From positions 3,410,001-3,474,000 of the forward strand of contig NZ_CP091881.1 in NCBI RefSeq assembly GCF_022163125.1: a stretch of DNA of 64,000 bases, in the 5' to 3' direction. This stretch comes from Paenibacillus sp. HWE-109 (GTDB taxonomy: Bacteria > Bacillota > Bacilli > Paenibacillales > NBRC-103111). The notes under the pieces are model-generated. The model saw only the letters and a program-made list of their open reading frames with translations, made no database searches and was not told the origin of the DNA. Of the stretch, positions 45,018-53,600 are shown piece after piece; position 1 is the stretch's first letter, and each line of letters starts with the position of its first letter. The position numbers and the translations under genes were made by a program.

Positions 45018-45395
45018 TTACAATTTCTTTCCGCCATGCCGTTGTGGCCTTGTCGCGTTGTACGCCATCTTTTCAGCTATCGCTTTCTCAAGATCAATCC
45101 CATATCGACCACAAGCATCAAATACCCTGATTACAACATCAGCAAGCTCGGATGGTATGCCACACGGCTTCCAGTCCTCATCGATCTGGGTTGTTTCTAC
45201 TTGCAACTCCCCGTCAACCTTCTTCTCGTACCAGATGTCGATTGGAAGATCACCATTCCTAAAATCCTCTAAAGCTTCTGACAGCTAGGAATGCATCAAA
45301 GCAATAATTTCACCAAACGAGCGATCTTCCATCCACCAGCCTTTAGCTACTGCATTGTCATGTGCGCCATAGACTAATTCATTAATAGGTTTCAT
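45018..45395 (-). pseudogene. MazG-like nucleotide pyrophosphohydrolase gene with an in-frame amber codon
   Basis: The ATG at 45395 sits 8 nt behind AGGAGG and the frame reads KPINELVYGAHDNAVAKGWW then IIALMHS, a TAG, and LSEALEDFRNGDLPIDIWYE, ending in SELADVVIRVFDACGRYGID-type helix and KKL. The amber replaces the first Glu of the metal-binding ELSEALE motif (GAG to TAG by one change). MazG-like enzymes hydrolyse (d)NTPs or alarmones and are common in phages; this copy is inactive unless the stop is suppressed. Confidence 0.75.
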
Positions 45396-45663
45396 TGATA
45401 ATTCCTCCTTATGATGTTCAATGTTAGATTTCTACAATATCGCCCGTTAGGAAGTAGAGGTTTCTTCCCCATGACTATGATCATTTCAATACCTCATGTC
45501 GTTAATTTGAATTTTTTGTTACTATTTAGTAAAAATTAGATAAACTATATTACCATTTATTTCAATAAAATTACATTTACAATTATTTGTTGTATTAATT
45601 TGGAATTCATTATACTATAACTCTCGTAGGAGAATATAGTAAATTTTAGGAGGAAACACGCAA

Positions 45664-46146
45664 ATGAAGTTCAAGAAAATCACTCTAGTTTTAGCAGCAG
45701 TATCCGCATTAGCATTTGGAGCCCAAAGTGCTTTTGCAAACACAAATATTAATGAACAGTTCGATGTACAGAACAATAGTTTTAATACCCCAGAAGCTTT
45801 TCTAGCAGGGGCACCAGCAGGGACCACCAACCCTTTTGGATACAATAAAGTGGGCTCACTAAGCAATCCAAATGATATTGATTGGTATTTACTAACTTTC
45901 CCTCAAAATACTTCTTACCCTGGTGCCACTGCAACGATCTCATTAGTTTCTCCTTACGGTGGACCTCAATATGGAGTTACAATAGTTGATGAGAACGGTG
46001 GATATATCGAGAAAACAAGAGTCACGGATACTGAGCAACTCACACAATATACAATTAATTACAACCCTAATATTAAATACAAAGTATCCGTTTATTCTCT
46101 AAGTTCAAACGTTAGCCCTTATAACTATCAACTAGCAATTAACTAA
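45664..46146 (+). CDS. Small secreted protein, PPC-like fold
   Basis: 160 residues. A clear signal peptide (FKKITLVLAAVSALAFG, cleavage probably after QSAFA) precedes a mature beta-rich domain with GSLSNPNDIDWYLLTFP and NPNIKYKVSVYSLSSNVSPYNY, resembling bacterial pre-peptidase C-terminal (PPC) domains. AGGAGG lies 10 nt before the ATG. It is on the strand opposite to the phage genes and has its own terminator, consistent with a conversion gene expressed from the lysogen. Confidence 0.75.
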   Translation: MKFKKITLVLAAVSALAFGAQSAFANTNINEQFDVQNNSFNTPEAFLAGAPAGTTNPFGYNKVGSLSNPNDIDWYLLTFPQNTSYPGATATISLVSPYGGPQYGVTIVDENGGYIEKTRVTDTEQLTQYTINYNPNIKYKVSVYSLSSNVSPYNYQLAIN

Positions 46147-46157
46147 TATTATTATGA

Positions 46158-46187
46158 GATGTCGTTCATTTGTGAACGACATCTTTT
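46158..46187 (+). terminator. Terminator of the secreted protein gene
   Basis: GATGTCGTTC and GAACGACATC form a perfect 10-bp stem followed by TTTTCTTT. Confidence 0.88.
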
Positions 46188-46243
46188 CTTTATCACCTGT
46201 ACGCGAAATTAGTTTCATTTGCATTTCTCATGTTCCTCAATAT

Positions 46244-46471
46244 TCAGCCGGTGTTCAGAATCAGTGCTGTATGCCCGTCCTCTTTTATATCAGTGCATTC
46301 GGAGCATAGTTTGAGTTCGTGCTTCTTCTCGAAGCTGTAGGCCGACCCGAATAACCTTCTATATTTTTTCCTTGGAAAGATTTTTCTTGGACAGCCATCG
46401 CATCCGTGCATTATACGCGCTGTATAAAACTTATCTTTGATAACAGTACTACTCAAAGCCTGCCCCCCCAT
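46244..46471 (-). CDS. Small zinc-ribbon phage protein
   Basis: 75 residues with two CxxC-type pairs (HGCDGCPRKI and LCSEC). The arrangement resembles small phage early proteins that read C-D-x-C ... W/C-x-x-C. No clear ribosome-binding site is placed; function unknown. Confidence 0.45.
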   Translation of the reverse strand: MGGQALSSTVIKDKFYTARIMHGCDGCPRKIFPRKKYRRLFGSAYSFEKKHELKLCSECTDIKEDGHTALILNTG

Positions 46472-46588
46472 GTATTTCCGTATTCAGACGATGTCTATTT
46501 CTCGAAGCAAAGTCTCATAATTTGTGGTGCAACTCACAGAAATTTCAACAAAGCTGTGATATCATGTTATTAGGAGGTGAGATCGCTA

Positions 46589-46717
46589 ATGATTAGAAAA
46601 ACTTTTCTGATAACATTTTTACTCACAATTTCCATCTCACTAATTTCTGGCATTGCTTCTGCAGAAACTGCTTCACGTCATGATACAACTAAGAATTCCA
46701 TTGGAAATATACGCTAA
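46589..46717 (+). CDS. 42-residue secreted peptide precursor
   Basis: A short gene with an excellent ribosome-binding site (TTAGGAGGTGAG, 7 nt to the ATG) and its own terminator directly behind. The product starts MIRKTFLITFLLTISISLIS and has a signal peptide with a likely cleavage after GIASA, leaving a 17-residue tail ETASRHDTTKNSIGNIR. The layout is that of exported signalling pre-peptides (Phr or arbitrium AimP type), but no receptor gene lies upstream, so the role is open. Confidence 0.6.
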   Translation: MIRKTFLITFLLTISISLISGIASAETASRHDTTKNSIGNIR

Positions 46718-46726
46718 TATTTTTTT

Positions 46727-46754
46727 GTTGACTCATGTCGAGTCAACTTTTTTT
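46727..46754 (+). terminator. Terminator of the peptide gene
   Basis: GTTGACTC and GAGTCAAC pair around ATGTC and lead into seven T. Confidence 0.9.
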
Positions 46755-47027
46755 ATTTAATACGGCATGTATTTCCATATTCAAGAATGTTCGTCACCGA
46801 TTTGGAATTTCTTCATCGCTTTATGCTGGAAATACTCCTCGCCAGTTAATTGTTTATACAACCATTTGTTGGTCAAATATACTTCAGGCAACAGCCCTTC
46901 TCATGAGTTAAAGGCAGTATCTGCATTCAGTGGAAGTCTGACCTTCGGGTCAAGTGGGGCTACAATTGGGGCTAATTGATTGGGCAACACCCGCAAGCCC
47001 TTATGTAACGGGTATTTTTGTCGCCAA
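46755..47027. other. Prophage right end, non-coding, with putative integrase arm sites
   Basis: GTGGGGCTACAATTGGGGCTAATTG-type doublets lie at 46955-46979; TTGGGGCTAA at 46966-46975 is identical to 29991-30000 at the other end. No intact integrase gene is seen. A minus-strand open stretch (LLPEVYLTNKWLYKQLTGEE) may be gene debris. Confidence 0.4.
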
Positions 47028-47043
47028 CGAGTTCTACAGCCGT
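47028..47043 (+). repeat. attR core: 16-bp direct repeat
   Basis: CGAGTTCTACAGCCGT followed by AAATAA. Read in the rpsD frame it gives the rpsD 3' end and a stop, showing that this is the host side of the original gene. Confidence 0.85.
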
Positions 47044-47053
47044 AAATAAAGAC

Positions 47054-47103
47054 GAGGGCTGTCCTCAAGTAGATTCGTCTACTTGGAGACAGTCCTCTTT
47101 TTT
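47054..47103 (+). terminator. Displaced original rpsD terminator
   Basis: GAGGGCTGTCCTCAAGTAGA pairs with TCTACTTGGAGACAGTCCTC with few mismatches and is followed by TTTTTT. It starts 4 bases after the TAA of the rpsD-like 3' end, so it should have terminated rpsD before integration. Confidence 0.8.
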
Positions 47104-47129
47104 CATGGCTCCCTCAGCTTTGCCCAGTT

Positions 47130-47359
47130 TCACAATGGCATAAGAGTCTTTAGGAGCTTCTATTTGCGATAAAAGTGGGGTTCCACGCAAAATAAGAGTC
47201 CCACGGGACTCCTATCTGTTGTAAATAGCAAGAAATAGCAGCTTCTCAAAGGAATAAGAGCCTTTCCTAATTCGTTGTGTCCACTGTTAAGTCTAATTGC
47301 ATTGAGAGCTTCTATTTGCGTTACAAGGGGTTACTCGCATGAAATAAGAGTCCCTAAGG
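47130..47359. repeat. ATAAGAG hairpin repeats, third locus
   Basis: Repeated segments CATAAGAGTC, AAATAAGAGTCCC and GGAATAAGAGCC, with GCTTCTATTTGCGATAAAAG between them, belong to the same family as 2839-2977 and 5804-6002. The second IS66 copy is inserted at AATAAGAGT-CCCTAAGG-ACTCCT. Confidence 0.7.
47263..47301 (-). repeat. Solo terminal remnant of the IS3-family element
   Basis: 39 bp matching the right end of the IS3 element (5758-5796) with two mismatches, including TTCGTTGTGTCCACTGTTAA. No other part of the IS is nearby. Confidence 0.8.
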
Positions 47360-48891
47360 GTTACTACTTAGGTCCCCTTATTCAAACCCCTAAAAATTGG
47401 TTAAGAATACTTAACGAATTTAATGGAGAAGAGGGATCAGGATGAAAATGAGCCTCGAAGAAATCAAACAAATTAGCCACAGTAGTCCAGATCAAATCGA
47501 GAAGGTCATTACGAAACTGCTAGAACGGATCACTGAACTGGAAAACAGAGTAGCCGAGTTGGAGCGCCAGCTAGGGCTTAACAGCAAGAATAGTAGCAAG
47601 CCGCCTTCAAGTGACGGGTTTCGTAAGCCCGCAAACTCCCGCATCGCTGGTGGCAAAAAGGGAGCACCCCTAGGTCATGAAGGACACACACTTAGTATGG
47701 TGGATGATCCGGATGCCATCCTCGACTTTTGCCTAACTACCTGCCCTGCGTGTCATGCTCCAATGGACCAGGAGAACTGTATAGGCTACGACCGGCGTCA
47801 GCAGATCGATCTGCCTGAACCACGCATCCAGACAACCGAGTTTCGCGCTCATACGAGCTGCTGCCCGCAGTGTAGCGGGGTTCATCAGGCTGCTTTTCCG
47901 TCGCATGTCAGCGCCTCTGTCCAATATGGAGCTGGTGTTACGGGCTGGATCGTGTATGTGAGTGCGTACCATATGATTCCACTGAAAAGGGTGAGCGAGA
48001 TGTTTGCGGACCTGACCGGGCATTCGCTGAGCGAGGCTACGGTCATCGCCCATTTGAAGAAATCGCACAAGCAGCTAGGTCCCTATGAGGAACAAATTCG
48101 CCAAAACCTGCTGAATGCCGATGTTTTGCACGCTGATGAAACCGGCATTCACGTCGATGGCAAACAGCGATGGCTGCACACCCTCTCTAATGTGGACTGG
48201 ACGTTCCAGGCGGTTCACGAAAACCGGGGCACCCTCGCTTTTGATGCCATCGGTCTGCTGCCGGCTTACTCGGGCATTCTAGTGCATGACTGCAACGGGC
48301 CGTATTTTAAAGAAAAATACACGTTCCAGCATGCCTTATGCAATGCGCACTTACTGCGGGAATGCCAAGGAATCGCCGATTATGATCATCACCAGTGGGC
48401 CGTGCAGATGAAACGCTTGCTACAAGTAGCCTGGCGTCTCACGCTAGCCGCCCGTAAAGTCTTGTGCTGCTTAGCTCCGAGTACGGTTAAATGGCTAGAG
48501 AATTGGTACGATGACATCCTGCAGCAGGGCGAGCTGGAATGGAATCAAGGGCGTACCAAAGCCAAAACCGGACCGCAAGGCAGGCAAAGCAAAAGTAAAT
48601 CGGCCAATCTGGGTGAACGTTTCCGTCGTCACAAGGAACCGATTCTCCGGTTTATTCAAGATGTCCGTGTTCCTTTTGACAACAATGTCGCCGAACGAGA
48701 CTTGCGGATGGCCAAGGTCAAAGCCAAAGTCTCCGGCTTATTCCGTACCTGGGACGGGGCTCATCAGTTCGCCCGCGCGCGCGGCTTCATTTCAACCCTT
48801 CGTAAACAAAATTTACCTGTACTCTCGACGCTTATTGTTACTTTTCGTGGGGAGTTTCGTTTTCCGCGTTTGGAAGAAGGTAAGTAGTAAC
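47360..48891 (+). mobile_element. IS66-family element (ISBst12 type), copy 2, intact
   Basis: 1532 bp from GTTACTACTTAGG to GTAAGTAGTAAC, perfect short inverted ends, flanked by the 8-bp target duplication CCCTAAGG at 47352-47359 and 48892-48899. Its sequence appears identical to copy 1 outside the IS3 insertion. Confidence 0.95.
47442..48887 (+). CDS. IS66-family transposase (TnpC), copy 2
   Basis: 481 residues, identical in translation to copy 1 at 3060-4505, with the zipper, SSKPPSSDG motif, cysteine cluster and DDE residues intact. Because both terminal repeats are whole, this copy is the one able to transpose. It lies just downstream of the displaced rpsD terminator and 30 bp from the end of tyrS. 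Confidence 0.95.
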   Translation: MKMSLEEIKQISHSSPDQIEKVITKLLERITELENRVAELERQLGLNSKNSSKPPSSDGFRKPANSRIAGGKKGAPLGHEGHTLSMVDDPDAILDFCLTTCPACHAPMDQENCIGYDRRQQIDLPEPRIQTTEFRAHTSCCPQCSGVHQAAFPSHVSASVQYGAGVTGWIVYVSAYHMIPLKRVSEMFADLTGHSLSEATVIAHLKKSHKQLGPYEEQIRQNLLNADVLHADETGIHVDGKQRWLHTLSNVDWTFQAVHENRGTLAFDAIGLLPAYSGILVHDCNGPYFKEKYTFQHALCNAHLLRECQGIADYDHHQWAVQMKRLLQVAWRLTLAARKVLCCLAPSTVKWLENWYDDILQQGELEWNQGRTKAKTGPQGRQSKSKSANLGERFRRHKEPILRFIQDVRVPFDNNVAERDLRMAKVKAKVSGLFRTWDGAHQFARARGFISTLRKQNLPVLSTLIVTFRGEFRFPRLEEGK

Positions 48892-48917
48892 CCCTAAGGA
48901 CTCCTCTCCATTTGTAC

Positions 48918-50177
48918 CTAAGCAAACTGCACTAGGTAGTAATTCTTTTTGCCGCGGCGAACGACAAGGTAAGCTTCTCCCAGTTTGCCAAGGTCCTTGG
49001 CCACCGCTTCAAGGGATGTCACCTTGACACCGTTAACCGTCACAGCGCCACTTTCAATATCCTGGCGTGCTTGGCGCTTGGATGGCGCAGCACCTACGGC
49101 GATTAGCAAGTCAACAAGCGCGATGTCGTCTTGCTCCAGCGTTGTGGAAGGAACATCCTTAAATGCCTCTTCAATCTCCACGCGGGAAAGATCTTGAATG
49201 TTGCCGCTGAATAAAGCTGCGGTGATGTTTAAAGCACTTTCCAGTGCTTCTCCCCCATGTACTAACTGCGTGACTTCACGAGCAAGCAGTTTCTGCGCCT
49301 CTCGCTTCTCAGGCTGCGACTTCACTTCTTCTTCCAAACGTTCGATTTCCTCATGCGATATGAAAGTGAAGTATTTGAGAAAACGAATAACATCATTATC
49401 TGCCGTACCCAGCCAGAACTGATAGAACTGGTACGGTGACGTTTTGCTTGCATCCAGCCAAATCGCACCGCCTTCGGTTTTGCCGAACTTTTGGCCATCA
49501 CTCTTAGTTACAAGCGGCAAGGTCACACCGTAAGCGCGTTGATCTGTTGTTTTGCCAATAAGTTCAAGTCCAGCTGTAATGTTGCCCCATTGATCGCTGC
49601 CTCCGATCTGCAGTGAACAATTCTTGGTCTCATTTAATTTCAAGAAATCGTACGATTGCAGGATCATATAGCTGAATTCGGTGAACGAAATCCCCTTCGT
49701 AATCCGGGAATCCACGGAATCTTTGGCCAGCATGTAGTTGACTGTAAAGTTTTTGCCTACATCCCGCAAAAATTCAATGACGTTCAACGAACCCAACCAG
49801 TCATAGTTGTTAACTAGCTCAGCGCTATTCTCGATATCAGTTGAGAAATTAAGAAAGCGGGAAAGCTGCTCTTTGATGCTTTGTGACCATGCGACAACGG
49901 TTTCCGGTCCATTCAGCGTTCTCTCATTGGCTTTACCACTCGGATCACCAATTAGACCTGTGCCGCCGCCAACGAGCGCAAGCGGGATATGTCCGGCCTG
50001 CTGAAAGCGTCTAAGCGTTAGAATCGGCAATAAACTCCCAATGTGCAAACTATCCGCTGTTGGATCGAAGCCGCAATAAAGCACCACTCGCTCTTCGCTT
50101 AGCTTTTTGTCCAAGCCCTCGCGGTCCGTTATTTGGTGAAGCAGTCCACGAAACTCCAGATCTTTTAAAATTGTCAT
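48918..50177 (-). CDS. tyrS: Tyrosyl-tRNA synthetase
   Basis: 419 residues from the ATG at 50177, 10 nt behind AAGGAG; an in-frame ATG two codons earlier (50183) is only 4 nt from it. Class I signatures: YCGFDPTADSLHIGSLLPI with the HIGH-equivalent HIGS, the tyrosine pocket (YDWLG, SYMILQSYDF), and KFGKTEGGAIW for KMSKS. A C-terminal S4-like RNA-binding domain follows (about 352-415, ALVDLLIAVGAAPSKRQARQ). Charges tRNA-Tyr. Expression is controlled by the upstream T-box. Confidence 0.95.
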   Translation of the reverse strand: MTILKDLEFRGLLHQITDREGLDKKLSEERVVLYCGFDPTADSLHIGSLLPILTLRRFQQAGHIPLALVGGGTGLIGDPSGKANERTLNGPETVVAWSQSIKEQLSRFLNFSTDIENSAELVNNYDWLGSLNVIEFLRDVGKNFTVNYMLAKDSVDSRITKGISFTEFSYMILQSYDFLKLNETKNCSLQIGGSDQWGNITAGLELIGKTTDQRAYGVTLPLVTKSDGQKFGKTEGGAIWLDASKTSPYQFYQFWLGTADNDVIRFLKYFTFISHEEIERLEEEVKSQPEKREAQKLLAREVTQLVHGGEALESALNITAALFSGNIQDLSRVEIEEAFKDVPSTTLEQDDIALVDLLIAVGAAPSKRQARQDIESGAVTVNGVKVTSLEAVAKDLGKLGEAYLVVRRGKKNYYLVQFA

Positions 50178-50197
50178 GTTCATCCATCTCCTTCTTC

Positions 50198-50515
50198 ATA
50201 AAAAAATACAAAAAAAGCCTTCTCATCCACAAAGGGACGAGAAGACTTGACTCGCGGTACCACCCTAATTAAAACAGCAGTTACGTACATCTATAACGAT
50301 AAGTTCCGTGTACAGCTGACTGTTTTCACTCAAGAACCTATAACGGGGTTTAATCGGCAGATACTACTGGTGCAGCCCAATTGGCGGCAGGTTCCCATCT
50401 ACTGCTCAAGACCGTAATTCACTAACCTGCAGGTACCGGTTCGCACCATCCACCGGCTCTCTGAAAGCATCCACAAGCTACCTACTGCTGATCCATCCAT
50501 GCATTTGTTCAATTT
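50198..50515 (-). promoter_or_regulatory. Tyrosine T-box leader
   Basis: The conserved T-box core AATTAGGGTGGTACCGCGAG (minus strand, 50270-50251) precedes a terminator stem (CTTCTCGTCC...GGATGAGAAG, 50245-50212) with a T tract. The specifier region reads GAATTACGGTC with UAC (50416-50414), a tyrosine codon. Uncharged tRNA-Tyr would stabilise the antiterminator and allow tyrS transcription. Confidence 0.93.
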
Positions 50516-50627
50516 ATAACACAACTCTTCCATTGTTGTCAAACCGTCTATCATCGTTTCTTCCCTCCAGTATTACCGCAAAAGCTGCAATTATGGTATA
50601 CTGTATGGGTTCATGTAAGGAGGAATA

Positions 50628-53600
50628 TTGGAACTTATGCGCAATTTTTTCGCGAAATGGAATCGACCTTGGGTGAGAACCACATTCAAAGTCACTTGGA
50701 TTACTTTAAAATGGACCCTGATTAGCGCCTTTTTGGCAGGCCTATTAGGCGGATCCGCTGCATTCGGATATGTTAGCGCGTTGGTCAAGAAAGACCCTGT
50801 CCGCAGCGAAGAATCCATTCGTCAGCAAATTCAGGAAAATGCCGTTACAGGCTTCGCCTATTTCAATGACGACACAGTGATTGGCCAATTGCGTACGGAA
50901 GAAGATCGACGTCTCGCTCAGCTCAATGATATCCCGCAAGTTGTTTTGGATGCAGTCTTGTCCATTGAGGACAAAGACTTCAAAACGCATCACGGAATCG
51001 ATTTCCGCGGACTTTATCGCGCTGTTACCCAGAAGCTTCTGAATGAAGAAGTGCAAACCGGGGGTAGTACCATCACGCAGCAGCTCGCTAGACGGGTATT
51101 TCTAACATTAGACCGCGATGATGGTCGTAAAGCAAGGGAATTGCTGCTTGCCTTACGAATGGAACGTTTGATGTCCAAGGACGAAATTCTACTTGCCTAT
51201 TTGAACAAAATTCCATACGGCAACGGAGCTACAGGATACAATCTGTACGGCATCAAAGCCGCCGCCAAGGGCTTATTCAACATCGACGACTTAGACAAAC
51301 TGAATGTCGCTCAAGCCGCTTATCTGGCTGGACTACCACAGTCACCATCCCAGTACTCCGCCTTTACCAGCAAACCTGCATTCGATGATGAGGGTTACAA
51401 AAAAGCCGTTATACGTGAACAATTAGTCCTCAAACGAATGCTGGAAGAAAAGAAAATTACAAATGAACAATACCAAGAGGCATTGAAATTCGATCTCAAA
51501 ACTTCGATGGCCCCTGCAGCTCAGAAAGCTTATACAACCTATCCTTATCTCATGATTGAGACCGAGCAGGAAGCAGCGGAAATTCTGCTTAAAATCCAGA
51601 AGCCTGAGCTCGATCCCAAGACCAACCAAGCAGCTTATAATGAAGCATTAAAAGGTATACATACGCAGCTCTTGCGCGGCGGTTATCAAATTTATACCAC
51701 CATCGACAAGACAATCTATGATTCTATGCACGAGATTTCGAGCAACGAGAAGAATTTTGCCCCTACCGATGAGAAAAAAGGCGGGATCGAGCAAGTAGGC
51801 GCCATTATGATTGATTCCAAAACCGGAGCCATCAAAGGCATGATTGAAGGCCGCAACTTCTTTGATGAACAGCTCAATCACGCCACACAGGCGTATAGAC
51901 AACCGGGATCAACGATGAAGCCTATCGCCGCTTATATCCCTGCTTTAGAAAAAGGCGTCATTCAACCAGCAAGCATCGTGGATGATATCCCAATTATTCT
52001 CAAGGATGGTGTCAAAGGCTTCCATCTCCCAGAGAACTGGGATCACAAATTCCACGGTCTTATGACCGCTCGGAAAGCCTTGAACCAGTCTTATAACATC
52101 CCTGCCATTGACATCTTCCTGAACAAAGTCGGCATCAATAATGCTTGGGATTTCGCCAAAAAGCTGGGGATTACATCGATTCAAAAAGAAGATTACTATG
52201 CACAAACGGGCGTAATTGGAGGTTTAAGCCGCGGTACCTCGGTCAAAGAATTAACCGGCGCTTATGCATCCATTCCGAATAAAGGCGTTTATAATGAAAC
52301 CTTTATGATTCGTGAGATTAAAGATTCCAATGGGAAGATCATTTATAGCCATGATCAGAAGCCTGCACAAGTCTACTCACCACAAAGCGCTTATCTGATT
52401 ACGGATATGATGAAAACGGTCATTAGCCAAGGTACGGCGACTGACCTAATGAAAAATTATAAATCCTATGGCAAAATTGAAATTTCCGGCAAAACAGGTT
52501 CTACACAAGACGATGCCGATGCTTGGTTCATGGGATTCACCCCAGACATCACAGTTGGTGTGTGGATTGGTTACGATCAACCCATTAATAAATTGTCATC
52601 GTCGACGAAATCAACGCAAGCGCATCAAACGTATCACGCCAAAGACATATGGGCGCTGATTATGAACAGGACAATTGAGCAAAAACCAGAGCTCTTCCCA
52701 AACAAAACATTTGCCAAACCTGAAGGTATCGTCTCGGCAACCGTCTCCAGCTTATCGGGGAAACTGCCAAGCGAGTTAACATCCGGTTCGGACCATCAAG
52801 TTACCGATATTTTCAACAAGAAGTTCGTCCCAACGGAAGTTGACAATGTGATGGTCAAAATGAAGATCAGCTCCTATAATAGTTTGAATTACATGGCGCA
52901 AGACGCAACGCCAGCCGATTTCGTTCAAGAAAAAACGGTCATCAAACGCCAAAAATCAATCAGTCAGTTGCTGAAAGAAATCCAAGATGCAATGAGCAAA
53001 CTGCCTGAGAAGAGCAGAAAGCCCATTGATAATTACAAGCCAACGGATTACGATGACGATGCGCCATCTGAAGTCGATCCACGGGTTGACGACGGCAAAG
53101 AGCCAACCGCACCAACGAATGTGGCTGTGACGAAGTCTGGAGATACCGCGACGATCACCTTCACACCAAGTGCCAATGCGGATCTGGTTGGCTACCGGAT
53201 CTATCGCTCCGATAATCGTGGCAAGTTCCAACTCATTGGCGGCAAAGTCGTCATGGCTGGTGAAGAAGCGAAGTTTACGGATCATATCCCAGCTTCCAGC
53301 TTAATGGGCTATTACATTACTGCCGTCGATGTCGTCGGCAAAGAGTCGCCAGCGAGCCGTTCCTCCTATACAGACGGAAGTTCCTTGGACTCCTTGTTCG
53401 TACCGCCTGCGGACGGAAATGAGATTCCAGGCAGCACCAACCCGCCAAACGGTGGTACAGGTGAAACTAACACCGGAAACGGCGCGGGTACGGGAACAGG
53501 AACTGGTCCTGGGAACGAAAATGGAAACAGCAGCAGCCCAAGTCCTCCAGCCAAAGAAGCTCCTACTGCGCCATCGGGTCTTAAAGCCAAAGTTGACGGC

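Larger units (their letters stand above)
29857..47043 (-). mobile_element. Degraded prophage integrated in rpsD
   Basis: About 17.2 kb between the two 16-bp repeats. Contents are phage-like and mostly minus strand: terminase small and large subunits, portal, prohead protease/scaffold and head decoration. Integrase, repressor, replication, tail and lysis genes are absent, and at least five genes carry frameshifts or stops. TTGGGGCTAA motifs lie just inside both ends like integrase arm sites. Several intact probable defence genes remain. The region is poorer in GC than the flanks. Confidence 0.85.

Noticed and set aside
30550..45395. TAG recoded as sense in the phage
   Set aside because: Two genes have TAG at conserved sense positions, but other intact genes of the element end in TAG and frameshifts are also present, so decay explains it better.
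46589..46717. Arbitrium (AimP) peptide
   Set aside because: No AimR-like receptor gene upstream, and the C-terminal residues do not resemble known AimP hexapeptides; kept only as an exported peptide of unknown role.
46755..46979. Integrase remnant at the right prophage end
   Set aside because: Open stretches on both strands lack the R-H-R-Y residues or recognisable integrase motifs.
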